From: Paragonimus westermani
Taxonomy: Eukaryota; Platyhelminthes; Trematoda; Plagiorchiida; Troglotrematidae
DNA: 64,000 nt
Assembly (NCBI GenBank): GCA_008508345.1
Contig: QNGE01000845.1
Coordinates: 127,073 to 191,072 of the forward strand
Direction of reading: 5' to 3'
Shown here in pieces: positions 48,150 through 60,000 of this stretch (positions within the stretch are counted from its first letter, which is position 1; each line of letters begins with the position of its first letter). The translations under genes and the position numbers were made by a program. The notes below the pieces were generated by a model. It was not told the origin of the DNA, did not search any database, and saw nothing but the letters and a program-made list of their open reading frames with translations.

Positions 48150-48454
48150 TTTAGTGAGGATAGACGGTCCCACCATGCTACTCATACCACTATTCAGTAG
48201 CAGCATGGATCGAAATGATCACGGGATAAATACGGGAGAGATACGGGAATGATCATTGGAAAGCAAAATAACATGGAATGGCTTTCGCCATATGAAGGAA
48301 CTGATACATGGTGTCTAAAGCGACTGGAGTATCCTCAGACGAGTGTGGCGTGCAAATGAGTGTCTCTGTTCGTAGTCCCGATGAGACGCTTAAGTCGTGT
48401 ATTGGTTTCCCAAATAAACAACCTCTGTGCTATCAGCCTTCTGAGTTCACAGCA
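48150..48454 (+). repeat. 5' LTR of the gypsy-like element
   Basis: 305 bp, matching the LTRs at 12050-12355 and 63781-64000 in reverse orientation. The expected initial TG is TT here; the end is TTCACAGCA. A TATA-like GGGATAAATACGGG (about 48223-48236) and a polyadenylation signal AATAAA (48413-48418) sit in promoter and R/U5 positions. Confidence 0.75.
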
Positions 48455-48456
48455 AT

Positions 48457-48474
48457 TGGTGTTGTGACCAGGAT
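48457..48474 (+). promoter_or_regulatory. Candidate tRNA primer-binding site
   Basis: TGGTGTTGTGACCAGGAT begins two bases after the LTR end. It starts with TGG, complementary to a tRNA CCA end. I could not identify the primer tRNA. Confidence 0.4.
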
Positions 48475-48480
48475 ACGAGG

Positions 48481-49140
48481 ATGAAGATCTTGTGGCCGCA
48501 GCCGTTTGAGGATGGGGATGTTCGGAGTTTCCTGGAGGACTTCGAGGACGTGGCGGGAGCGGTCGGAGTGAAGGCGGACCGGGCGAAGCTGGCGGCCATG
48601 CGGATGCTGCTCAAGGCAAGTGCTGGATGCGGCGCGAAGAGGCCCTGCAAAGCTGGAGTGGACCGCCGCAAAGGAGGCGCTGGTCGCTGAGTTTGACAGC
48701 CCCACCGACTGCCAGGAGGCATTGAAGTGGTTCAAGGGCGCCCGGCTTGGATCTACGCCATGTCTCTGAGGGCAACGTTGTCAAGAACCCTGCCACATTT
48801 GGACCAGGACTCAGAACAACGACTGCTGACGGCACAGTTCTTGGACGGAGTGCCACCAACAGTCCGGGATCAACTCAGAGTTACTCTCATCACGCAGCCC
48901 ATGACGCTGGAACAGTTGGCCGATGCAGTTCGACAAGTGCTGGAAGAAAATGCCGCGGCATTCAACGAGGTGGAGGCAAGCGAACCGAGTGATCCGAATG
49001 ACCTACGAAGTGCAGTGGAAAAGTTGACTCAGAAACTGGTGGCTTTGAAGGTGTAGAAGGAGGAGAACCGTGGCGACGTCTGTTACGGATGTGGAAGACG
49101 GGGACACTGGTGAAGATTTTGCTCACTCGACAAGAAAAGG
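48481..49140 (+). pseudogene. Gag with CCHC zinc knuckle
   Basis: The frame starts ATG at 48481 (MKILWPQPFEDGDVRSFLED). It is GC-rich compared with its surroundings. It breaks near 48615 and again before 48727, where the frame continues with LRATLSRTLPHLDQDSEQRL and TLEQLADAVRQVLEENAAAF, a helical gag capsid-like region. TAG at 49054-49056 follows. The knuckle CYGCGRRGHW.RFC has its metal ligands at 49081, 49090, 49105 and 49120 with canonical C-x2-C-x4-H-x4-C spacing, but a TGA (49111-49113) lies inside it. Gag packages element RNA; this copy cannot make an intact product. Confidence 0.75.
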
Positions 49141-49179
49141 TTGTAATTAAATGAACGTTCCGTCGATTGCTCTTTGTTT

Positions 49180-49850
49180 GGGAAGGGGAATCCAATAATA
49201 GGGGCGGTTGATAAGTTGGCAGTTCAGGCTAGGTTAGAAGTCAATGGTAGCTTGGAGTACTAAGATATCCGCACCAAATGTAGTACGAATGAAGTTGAAT
49301 AGTTTGGGCGTCGTGTTTAACATGTTATTGATAAACAGATTGGGAATAACACAACGTTTTGAGCAAGTTGTAATACTCTACGTTTCAACCACCTCGGGTG
49401 GCCTTCTTCAGGAGTGTTGTAATCGAAATCACAACACTCCTGAGGAAGGCCACCCGAGGTGGTTGAAACGTTGAGTATTACAACTTGCTCAAAACGTTGT
49501 GTTATTCCCAATCTGTTTATCAGCTTGGAGTACTGTTTGGTTGACACCGGGGCCGCGATTCCATTGATTGGGCCGAAGACAGGAAAGGTTGTGCAGCCGT
49601 GTGCGATGGTAGTTCGAACGTCCGGTGGGTTTACACTTAAAGTTGATGGCTTGGAAGAATATGGTGTTCGAATCGATGGTCCCATAGTCAAATAATCTTT
49701 CGTCATTTCCCCCGACGCACGCCAGATTATCTTGGGGGCGGATTTTCTTAACCGCGTTGAGACCGTGATTGATCTGAAGCATGATAAACTGGTAACGAAG
49801 TATGGGGTGGTTCCACTAGTGAGAAAACGCAAAACTCACCTTTGACAAAG
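49180..49850 (+). pseudogene. Retroviral-type aspartic protease, split by an insertion
   Basis: The frame VDKLAVQARLEVNGSLEY ends at 49261 where the PLE insertion begins. After the second copy of the target duplication it resumes as SLEYCLVDTGAAIPLIGP (49522-49575), containing the DTGA active-site triad, and ends with ILGADFLNRVETVIDLKHDK (about 49728-49790), the flap/ILG region. One stop (49693-49695) separates the two blocks. The enzyme would process the gag-pol polyprotein. The exact resumption after the duplication shows that the interruption is a later insertion. Confidence 0.75.
49262..49521 (-). mobile_element. Palindromic PLE-end insertion in the protease
   Basis: It is flanked by a 13-bp duplication AGCTTGGAGTACT (49249-49261 and 49522-49534). 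It contains a 30-base end piece (49262-49291, inverse of 42808-42839), a 37-base unique link, and a near-perfect palindrome with 92-bp arms (49329-49420 and 49431-49522) and a 10-base loop. The arms differ at two positions by eye. Each arm carries CTGANGA - stem - TTGAAACG in the outward-read strand, a hammerhead-like core. Confidence 0.75.
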
Positions 49851-50208
49851 TGAGGCGAACGCACCCAGAGCAGTACCAACTTGTGACAACCAGTTACTGA
49901 GTGAAGTGATACGCAAATTTCAGGAAGTGTTCACTAGGGATCAGGACCTGTATGAATATTGTGACTGGGTTGGACACGAAATCCCCATCGAATCGAAACG
50001 ATTTCGGCCATTCGGCCCCCGAGGGACTCCAATGTACTTGCAGTCGGAAACTGAACGAAAAGTGAAGGAAATGCTGAAGGAAGAAATCATCGAGGAGGCC
50101 GGCAGCACGTTCAATTCTCCTGTCTTGTTGGTGAAGAAGCCTAATGATAAATTTCGATTTTGTGTCGGCTTCAGGCGGTTCAACAAGATTACGACCAGTG
50201 GTGGTGTT
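49851..50208 (+). pseudogene. Start of the gypsy-like reverse transcriptase
   Basis: Translation from about 49906 gives GHEIPIESKRFRPFGPRGTP, TERKVKEMLKEEIIEEAGST, FNSPVLLVKKPNDKFRFCVG and RRFNKIT. These are the fingers region of a Ty3/gypsy RT up to the FRFCVDYR block (here VGFR). The frame is open, but after KIT the sequence switches to the unrelated repeat at 50236, so palm and catalytic YIDD are absent. Confidence 0.8.
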
Positions 50209-50235
50209 GTTCGTAGCTTGGGTTGATGGGTTTTG

Positions 50236-50375
50236 TATGTTCGTCGAGCTTGGCATTTAGACTGCAAACGTCTCATCACCAAGCGAGGTGACATCATCAG
50301 CGCGTAAGCGTTTCAGCGTATAGTATTGAGCGTTGGATTTGGTGAAGTTCGATAGATGCCCGTTCTTATGTAGCA
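50236..50375 (-). repeat. Dispersed repeat joined to the gypsy truncation point
   Basis: The minus strand reads CTGATGATGTCACC (50300-50287), then GGTGATGAGACGTTTGCAG and AATGCCAAGCTCGACGAACA, matching 10149-10214 and 35484-35640. It follows the broken RT within about 30 bases. Confidence 0.6.
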
Positions 50376-52009
50376 CAGTGAGTTGACCTACCACAGACCA
50401 CACCGTTGGAGTCTATTTTTACTTCTGACTGATAAAAGCTTCAATTTCTTGCTAAAGCTGACCCCTTCAGAGTTACACTGGATACGTGGTATGTGAGCGA
50501 AGCCACAAGTTGCACAGAGCAAGATCCACGTGAAGAGAGTCACTTTGACAAGTTAAGAAAATGATGCCTCCAACCACGTTAGCAGTAGAGTAAACACACA
50601 ACATACACAAATTATGAATTATACCCGGAAATGGATTTTGAATGTCAGTAGCGGAGAAGCTGTGAGCATTTTGAATCTGGTCACAACAAATGTAAAAAAC
50701 TTCTCGCTTATTGGATCACATGATTTTTGATCATGGACCGACACTCCACGGTCGATTTCGTCAGGTTGAGATAATTTTGCTGTGGATGGTTTTAAGGAGA
50801 TTCGGACAGGAAAGAGCTCGTAATGTTAGTTGAGGCTCATTTCAGCTTGACTGCCGGCGTTTGCCAGACTGGAAAACAGCGCTCCGGATTTTGCATAACG
50901 TCAGACATAACACCAAAAAACCTTAGTTGTAAGTCGATGTGTAGACCGCAGTGACGCTACTGCTATCTTAGTAGCAGGTTACATACGAGTTAGTAGAATG
51001 TGTCTTGCAGTTTCACGTCAGGATGCGGGCCACATAAGTCCGTGGTTGTATGCCTGCGTAAATGTGCTGCGCTCGGTTGATCGTAGACTGGAATATTCTG
51101 AGTTTGCAATTGGCCTAAAATAACTCTGTGCAGTTTCGGGCACTCCCACACTTTTAATATGCTAGTGAGCTAAGGATAAACAAATTCAAATGTATTCACT
51201 GAAAAAGTGAATAATAATGTGAGTTGTACTTAGGTCTTTCACCGAACCACTTAAAAATCTTCCATCTGATAGGTGGGATCGTTTAGACCTCCTTTTCCAT
51301 GTTATATTCTGCGAATAGATGAGGGGTCGGTCACTTTCTCTCAAAATGTGGGGTTGAGGCCCGCGGGTTTACGTTTATCCCTATCTGTCTGTCTTCGTTT
51401 TGATCCCCTTCCCAGTAGTCTGAGGAAGGGGTAGAGCAAAATCCATTCAACAAAGACGACTACTGCAGTGTCATGCTGATTGTTGTTTTCTTCTTGCTTC
51501 CCGTTCAGATTACTTTGATAAGCATGGTAGTATGGCAATTGAGGAAAGGATAGTTGAAACTACCTAAGCACCTCCTGAAAGCGGGACTCCCGCAGACCTC
51601 GGTGCATCCTTCCGACGTTCTTATGCAATAACTCTGGACATTCCATTGACACCAATACATTTCCTCCAGGGCAAATGGACATTCAATTTAAACTTCCGTT
51701 TTCGCAGTGTCCATTCCCTTTATGCTCCTACTTCTTGTGCCATATCATTGCTTCCTCCCTTGATTACATTCTGTTGACATCAGTCGGACGTGCAGCGAAT
51801 GACTGCAAAGTGTCCGCTTTATGGGTAGATCGATCAACGTGACCAAATTATGAATAACTTGCTTGCCCATTTGACAGAGGTTAAGCACGCAAGCTTATTG
51901 CCTATCGGAACATCAAGTCTACTTAAGTGTAAACATAGGAATTCGTCACAGACACCTCCAGGGCTGAACGGTGAACAGTGATTGGATAAACAACGGTTTG
52001 GCCTTAGTC
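50376..52009. other. No recognisable feature
   Basis: Short ORFs only; no repeats shared with the window were noted. Confidence 0.45.
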
Positions 52010-52985
52010 CCATAGTCATTTAATAGTGACTGATTACCACTTCATCTAGGTGACTGACAATAACTAATCATACGTCCATGGAAAGTGCGTCTTGTATAAC
52101 AACCTTGGCGTTCTTCAATATCGTGCACCTACAAAACCTAACTACTTGCCAAAATGCTGCGAATCCACCAGAGTAGGAACGGGATGTGCTGCGAGACCAA
52201 GCAGCAAACAAATGAATTCCGAAAAACAGTTGGAATTGAACACCTGAATGTAAACGTCCACACCCGATGCATGCCACCAACAAGTACATCAACGATCATT
52301 TTCGAACTAACGGCACGAACCAGGCACTTCCTGCCGCAACTCATTTATCCTCCGCAATGGATAGGGTGCGCACCGAGACACAACAAAATCTCATCTTCAC
52401 TTTGAAAATTGCAGTGGTTGTTTGTTTTCGTAAAAAGTCATCCTAATCGTAATAAGCAAACAGACGAGTGGTAGTACGTTTATCAGACACAGTGCGGAAG
52501 GAATGGTCACCTAATCCTCTGTCACTTTCTCACATTCTACCATTCGTGGTCACATGTCTAAATGATCATTCACTTTCCTTGTCTGTTGTACCCCTTATTG
52601 CCATAAGTTGACATCCATCGATCACTTGTAGACCAGCTAGCTTTCAATACGGCTCAGTAAATGTTTTGGAAGGGCTTTTAAAAGTGGCTGGTTCCGGTGT
52701 CCACCATCTTGGTGAACAACTGTTTTGACATTCAATACCAGTAATATGCCCGGCTTAGCCATGAGGAGAAACGCGTAGTAAACAACCTTGCTTTCAGTGC
52801 CATATTAATATTGTTAAGTCCCATTAGGATCACGCACGGTACGGAACCCTATCCATTACTTGTGAGCAGTGTCAAACCGACAGTGCAAACCTGTTTTCAC
52901 GAGGTAATAGTCAACTCTGGTAGAGTTGCAGAAAGATATATGACTTGACTTTCCCTACTGTTACAATCCTCTCCATATCAGAAAC
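52010..52985 (+). repeat. Left arm of a large inverted repeat
   Basis: The core 52027-52985 (959 bp) is the reverse complement of 56093-57051 with no indel; I found no mismatch in the text comparison. The outer 17 bases (52010-52026) still match the right end with about three substitutions. Each arm holds overlapping 83- and 68-codon frames of no recognised family. Confidence 0.9.
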
Positions 52986-55900
52986 GAGTTCGTATGTTAC
53001 CCAGCCTCTGGTTCCAATTCTCTCCAACTATCAGGAAGTACTTGCCATTATCGTCTCCCTAAATTAGCCCGTGTGGTCAATTTAGTTGATTTCCTTAATG
53101 GAAACGACCCACACAACAGAATACAAATCGAACGTTGTAGTGCGCGTCGTTTCAGTTTCGTATGCATTTTCTTTATCATGGTTAGTTGAAGAAATCGCAG
53201 AAGGACGATAATGATCCCTCATGGAATCAAAGTGAGTGGATTTCTTTACGTGTGATGTAGTGACAAAGGGTCTCGATCTATGGATTGCCAGACGGGACGC
53301 CAACACTGTCCAAATCGACACTTCCGTATTCCTGGAGGTGTGAACGTATCCACTGTTAATTCTATTCTTCCATGACATCTTTTTCTACTGAAATCATGAA
53401 CACTGATTTGTTTATTTGCAAATTCCATGCTTTAATTGTTCGCGCTACCTATTTGTAATTTGCTTATTGCCAACGGTCGATTTCCGTTCACAGGCTCCAT
53501 TTGCTTGCAATCGGCACACTCTTGTTTTATATTAGTTTACTGTATACAAAAAAATTTAAGCGAAGTGAACCGTCAGTATTCCGCTTTGTTCTACCCGAAT
53601 TGAGGGGTTTACAGCTACCCTGGTAAACAGCACATCAACGTGAATCCTAACAGATTCTACAGAGGGCTTGTATATCTATACGCTGCAAATTATCCGGTTG
53701 TCTCATTTTCTTGAGCTGAACACCATCCACATTGGATTACCTCTTTCACATTCAGATATACACTTTCCGCGGTTTCTGTTTTGAAGAAAAAGATTCACTC
53801 GACTACCTTCTTCTTACCGCTCTTCCGCAGTGAAAATTCTTTCCACCACCTGAATGTGAAGTCCAGCCCACATTCTCAAGAACCGTTCTTGTTGATCACT
53901 GTATCACTGACCTCGCTGTACGCATGACCGGACCATCCGTTCTAAGAGTTCAGAAAGGCTGGTTTGATGATAACGCTCATGTGGGAACAGCTCTGGTGGG
54001 AATGAGAATAAACCAAACAATCTGACGCAACAGTTGTTTTCCTTAATTCGCTAACGTTATCTTCACGTAGTACACTTAATAAGTGCAACTCAGCACAATC
54101 AGTTCAGCGTTATCCTTACCGCATCCTTGCAGCAAATTTATGACAAGTGAGTCAAACAGCGTGGTCACAGAGAACGTCAGTACATTATCCATCCAATACA
54201 CGTGTCCTGTGTTGGATGGACCAATACATTCACCAAACTTGGTCACCGCAATCAACAGAACTAAGAAGACGATTCGAAATGCAACGTGACATGTTTCTCC
54301 CTTATCCCCCTGCGGACTGATAAGCACCATAAGTGTACAGTTCTGTTCCGGAAGTAATCAGCAAACGCTGCAAAGTTTTTCATAGTGGAGTATCAAAACT
54401 TACAAACCGTCGGTTAGCCCCGACATGTCCTGCGGTAAGTTGAGTTGCAACAGTTACCCGATTTTGGTGATTAGTTTGTAATGATGATTCACAGGCACAT
54501 CCTAACACTAGACATCTACCATATACTGAGATGTGGCGCGTTTTACTCGGCCAGTGATGTGCAGGCACGGATGCTTGTCAAGTACTTTCGCAAAAGGAAT
54601 TTACAATTTTGGCTTGAATTTCTACCGTTTCTCGTCCACACCTTCTTCGCCCTAACCTCGATCTATGCATCTTACAGGCAGTTTGTCTCACTTATGCACT
54701 TAGTAGCTGCATCATATCTTGGAAACACTGGCTTCATCGATCTACTACTGCCCTAGTAACTGGAATACTAGAGACTATTGGTAGCCCTAACTTGAGGTAG
54801 TTGTTTGTCACCGAGGTTCCGGTAAGCCGGCTTCACATACACGCCAACGACGGGGGCAGCGTTACCAACAGAGTTCAATTTAAGCCACTCACCATCAACA
54901 GTTTTTGTGAGGTCATATTTGCTGTAAGCGTTTTGTGCTGCTCGTGTAACGTATGGTGCAACAACTATCATACAGGTCACTTAAGTTGTTGAGGTTCACG
55001 CACGCATACAGTTGTATGGATGGATTTTTGAGGAGGAAAGCATGTCAATGCCGATGTGACAGGTTTTGTTAGCAGAATGATGGTTGTACTGTGCTTGGTT
55101 CAAAACCGACTGTTTATGCATTATCAACCTTTAGTCGCAAAAATTCTTTAACTATGATAAGCACAGTGTAATGCGTGATCATCTTTCTGAACGGAAAAAC
55201 CGCAATGTTAGGTAATGTTGTGTTGCAGTTTTCAGTCGAAAGGTTTCGCGTGTGTTTACCAAACTGTATTTAGAACACTTTCTATACGAGGTGAAAACCT
55301 TAGCAATTTGATACGAAGTGGACACTTTTTTGAGGCCTCAATAAGTGCATACCTGTCAGCTGACGTTGGTAAACCGGACCAGACAGAACGTCTAGTTTGC
55401 CCTCCTTTAATCTTCATTTCTGTATCTGTCTGTCTAATCCGTTAAGCCATGACTTCCGTCCTATGGAAACTTATCTTAATGTTTAAAATTAGTTAAATGT
55501 CCATGTGTGATCAGAATGTACGAAATGTTGCCTCGGAGAACATCACATGATTCACGTCTTCCCATTGCCTAACTTAAGCTCATCAAGAGAACGAATTGCT
55601 TCAAATTACTCGATGCAAATTACTCCATGATACACGACCATCAAGTACACCGAGCCCATTGTTTAGCTTGGAAATACGTTCATTCCTTCCCTATTCGACC
55701 TTACTTGTGATAGCGTAAGATTGCGCGTTCTTTTTTGTTGATTCGTCAAAGTTATTCGACTGCCGTGAGGGTGACAGAGTTATCGAGTAAACAATTCTCC
55801 CTAAATGGTGGTCGGTAAATGGCTACAACTTCTGACGAAAAATATAATCATCCGGATGAAAATTCTTCCGTCCTAACAGAAAGACATCTAATGTAAATGA

Positions 55901-56092
55901 GCTTGAGACCACACACTCGTGAATAGTGTAATATTAAACTGGAGGTCACAGAACCAAAAAAGACATTTTCCAAAAGGACATGCAAATTGACTAGTTTAGG
56001 GTAACTAACATATTTTGCAGGACGTACGCAGAAAAAAAAACATCCGCATGCAAGTAGGCGGTTGAGATAATCACCAGGAAAAGGTTAGCTAG
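52986..56092. other. Spacer of the large inverted repeat, no assigned gene
   Basis: 3107 bp between identical arms. It holds short ORFs: a hydrophobic 91-codon frame at 54481-54756 (WLEFLPFLVHTFFALTSIYA), an 84-codon minus frame at 54330-54076 with a hydrophobic stretch (VAFRIVFLVLLIAVTKF), and a 70-codon minus frame at 54980-54768. None shows a transposase, integrase, polymerase or rolling-circle motif that I can recognise. Confidence 0.5.
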
Positions 56093-57068
56093 GTTTCTGA
56101 TATGGAGAGGATTGTAACAGTAGGGAAAGTCAAGTCATATATCTTTCTGCAACTCTACCAGAGTTGACTATTACCTCGTGAAAACAGGTTTGCACTGTCG
56201 GTTTGACACTGCTCACAAGTAATGGATAGGGTTCCGTACCGTGCGTGATCCTAATGGGACTTAACAATATTAATATGGCACTGAAAGCAAGGTTGTTTAC
56301 TACGCGTTTCTCCTCATGGCTAAGCCGGGCATATTACTGGTATTGAATGTCAAAACAGTTGTTCACCAAGATGGTGGACACCGGAACCAGCCACTTTTAA
56401 AAGCCCTTCCAAAACATTTACTGAGCCGTATTGAAAGCTAGCTGGTCTACAAGTGATCGATGGATGTCAACTTATGGCAATAAGGGGTACAACAGACAAG
56501 GAAAGTGAATGATCATTTAGACATGTGACCACGAATGGTAGAATGTGAGAAAGTGACAGAGGATTAGGTGACCATTCCTTCCGCACTGTGTCTGATAAAC
56601 GTACTACCACTCGTCTGTTTGCTTATTACGATTAGGATGACTTTTTACGAAAACAAACAACCACTGCAATTTTCAAAGTGAAGATGAGATTTTGTTGTGT
56701 CTCGGTGCGCACCCTATCCATTGCGGAGGATAAATGAGTTGCGGCAGGAAGTGCCTGGTTCGTGCCGTTAGTTCGAAAATGATCGTTGATGTACTTGTTG
56801 GTGGCATGCATCGGGTGTGGACGTTTACATTCAGGTGTTCAATTCCAACTGTTTTTCGGAATTCATTTGTTTGCTGCTTGGTCTCGCAGCACATCCCGTT
56901 CCTACTCTGGTGGATTCGCAGCATTTTGGCAAGTAGTTAGGTTTTGTAGGTGCACGATATTGAAGAACGCCAAGGTTGTTATACAAGACGCACTTTCCAT
57001 GGACGTATGATTAGTTATTGTCAGTCACCTAGATGAAGTGGTAATCAGTCATTACTAAGTGACTGTGG
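56093..57068 (-). repeat. Right arm of the large inverted repeat
   Basis: Mirror of 52010-52985 (position sum 109078 throughout). The outer end reads, inward, CCACAGTCACTTAGTAATGA against CCATAGTCATTTAATAGTGA on the left. The 13-mer GGCAAGTAGTTAG occurs inside the arm (56928-56940) and again just outside (57076-57088). Confidence 0.9.
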
Positions 57069-60000
57069 TTTTGAGGGCAAGTAGTTAGTGTTTGTCAGAG
57101 TTTTCTTCGCAGAAGTCCAACACGTGATTAAAACTGTATTGATATTTTTCAACCCTCCTTCCTGTATTTACGCACTTGATATCACCGATTATCCGTGAGG
57201 CTGTTGCAACAAGGTTTTAACTTCGCTCATTTTTATTATTTCAGTTTTAGTCGATGACTGAAATTGCTGGTTGTTAATTATCTCGGTGTATACTATGTCT
57301 GACGAACTCACTCCGATAGAACTTTCCGGATTGTGGGTGTTTTTAGAAGTATTCAATATCAGATCGTTTGAACATGTAAAATCACTGATCGTGTTTCACC
57401 AAACCGAACGTTACTAGCCTACTCTCCGTCGGAACCACGAGATGTTGGCCCGATGCGAATGTAAAAATTTGTTCATATATGTAAAGAGACAGCTATCACT
57501 CCTCTATTTCCAATCTGAAACTTGTTCCATCGTGTTTCATGATCACCCAAGAGTTACGTGTCAACATATCATGCACTATTTTCCGAATACGCTGTATGAT
57601 TACACACTTGTGACGTGCTGTGGAATCATCCGTAAAAATAATATGGTTTAGTTATCACGGTGAGTTCACCGTTCCCTTTCGTCTGTCCCTTGGGTGTAAC
57701 ATAGTATACGCCTGTCCGTTTAGCGAGTGCTGTTTGGTGATTCTTGCGGTGTGTGCGTGTGTGTGTGAAAGCTACATCGCGCGTCTTGTCGTCTAACCCG
57801 CCCGGTCACCACGGTCGACCTCTATTACCAACAGGCCTGCAATCTGGAGGGATGATGCAAGCGTGTTGCCGTAACAGCTATGGTGACCCAGTTCTGTCCA
57901 TTGTCTTCGGTTTGCGCTGGTTACAGATGACTCACCCGTCAACCCGGTCTGAAACTTATACGAAAAGCATTAACCAGGCCACCCAAATACACACACGAAC
58001 GAAGAAGGCCGCCTCGCGGCTTTGTAGTCGATGTAACCAACGTGCAGGCACCTCAGCGGCTTGCGCGCTCGAGATAGAGCAACAGACATAAACCAGTTTA
58101 GTTGATTTTTCGCATCGCCTTATGCATTTAGGCTCGGCGGACCGGCATTGACCCCTGAGCAAGTGGACTTGTGGGAAGTGTTAGCGTGCGCATGTGTGTA
58201 TTTGTGTGTGAAGCCTGATCGTGATAGGTAACATGAAAAGAAGAGATAAGGCTGTGTATACATGTGCAGTCAACCCACGCACTGGCAAACAGTGCTACGG
58301 TTCCACACCTGACCTAGGGTAACGGCCTATCATCGATGTACATCAGCGACGGGCAAAAACTGTCGTCTTAGCAGACAAGTGGGTCACGGATGAAGGATGC
58401 TGACCCGAAACATACGCAGTGTTTAGAACACCCTGTTAAATAACTGTAGTAGCATGTTATGAGGCAGTCAAAACTGTCCGGTCTGGTAGACACTTTTACC
58501 CACTGTGCCTGTTAAAGACTGTTTGTACATCTCGGTAAATCGGCAGTTCAAAATTTTTTCTTCATTAGTTACGTAAAAGCTTCCTCGATCAATGAAGTTA
58601 CTAGATTAAAAATAAGCATATTCACTGGATCTTTTTTTGAACAGCTGTCATGATGAATGCGATAATAAATATCCGTCTTGTGCAAATGCGTCAACTAATC
58701 AATTCAAGAAGCATAGGCTTCCTAATAAGACCATGCTTTGCGTACGTCTGGGACACCCCCGCAACAGCTTGTCCATCAGTAGACCGGGATAGATAATCAA
58801 GCGCACCTAGGCAGCGTGACCTTGAGAGACGAGCATCCGAACTCCTGATTACGATGGAATAACCCAACTATTTTAGGGGCCATCAATCAGCGGCACACCC
58901 CAGATCGGAGTCCGTGGGATTAGGCGATAGATAGTATGTATATTTGTGGACACTCTCTACTTAGCAAAATTCAGGAAGCACCAGGTGAATGTCCGCAGGC
59001 AAGAAAACCTACCACTGATTCGGTGTCAGATGCACCATTCTAAAGTTTTGCCGTTTCAAATCTCACACTATGTACTGACTGGGAGGCCAAGACTGAAAAA
59101 CAGGAACTCCCTAATGCAAGTGATACGCACTCCGAAAACGGATGCTTTCGCCCGACAGTCTTTGGGATATGGGGGACGTGCTCGTATGCGATTAAGTTGG
59201 CTAGGACCAACGGACAATCGGTAGAACTGGCTTAATTCTACCTGCCGAAAATCACTGTTATCCTGCCACTCTAGAATATAATTATGGACTAATGAGGCTG
59301 TGGGGGTGGTACGAAAGATAAGCCGGTATCAATTAAAGATCGAGTCTGGGGTGGATAGAACCACTTTACACGTGTGGATCGATTTTGAGTTATTTAGCAA
59401 ACATGAGTAGTAAATTCTGTTCGAAGACCGAAGGATTGAATAAAAACAAAACTGGTTTATATGTATATCTGCAATTCAGCCAGGCAAGATGCCCACGTAT
59501 CCACGTGCACACGGACTTGAACTTGGGCTACAAAATCGATCTAAGATCTCGTCTGTTGTCGAACTGAGGATCCCGCGCTGAAAACCCTTGGGATGGGTGT
59601 ATGGTCATAAACCATCACATTATTTATGACGGGTATCACAAGTGAAAATGAGCATAACGCGAAACCGTTTCAAGAGTTTTCATGTTTCTCATTAGATGGA
59701 CACTGAGAGGTCGTCTGGGAAGTCACATACCGGGACCCTATCAATTTTTGAATTTGGACGAGGGTATCGGAAGTGTTCGTTTGTAGCCGTAACAGATTGA
59801 TGGCTGCCGCTTATGAACCGATGGAACACGTCTGGGTTTTAAGTATGTAATGTGAAGTAACGGTCCACCGTAGAATGAAGCGATCAACTGGGAAGGTTCA
59901 ATAATGATAGAACAGACCAGTGCGCATTGCGATGATTCTTTCCTCTAAGTAAATTGTACCGAATTGGTCCGAGGTGCAGTTTAGAGCGCCGCCAGAGGTT

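Larger units (their letters stand above)
48150..50208 (+). mobile_element. Ty3/gypsy-like LTR retrotransposon, 3'-truncated
   Basis: 5' LTR (48150-48454), primer-binding-site candidate, gag, zinc knuckle, aspartic protease and the first part of RT lie in the gypsy order on the plus strand. The element stops abruptly near 50208 inside the RT; connection, RNase H, integrase and 3' LTR are absent. A 260-bp PLE insertion splits the protease. Multiple stops and frameshifts are present. Confidence 0.8.

Noticed and set aside
54076..54330. Membrane protein gene in the inverted-repeat spacer
   Set aside because: One hydrophobic stretch only; no tetraspanin or other family signature, no gene structure.
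54400..54450. Micro-exon flanked by AG and GTAAGT on the minus strand
   Set aside because: A 27-base exon can be drawn, but an equally good donor lies on the plus strand 40 bases away, and no adjoining exons could be supported.
57744..58091. 115-codon ORF in a GC-richer patch
   Set aside because: No ATG start, low-complexity flanks, no family motif; may be a repeat but I could not match it in the window.
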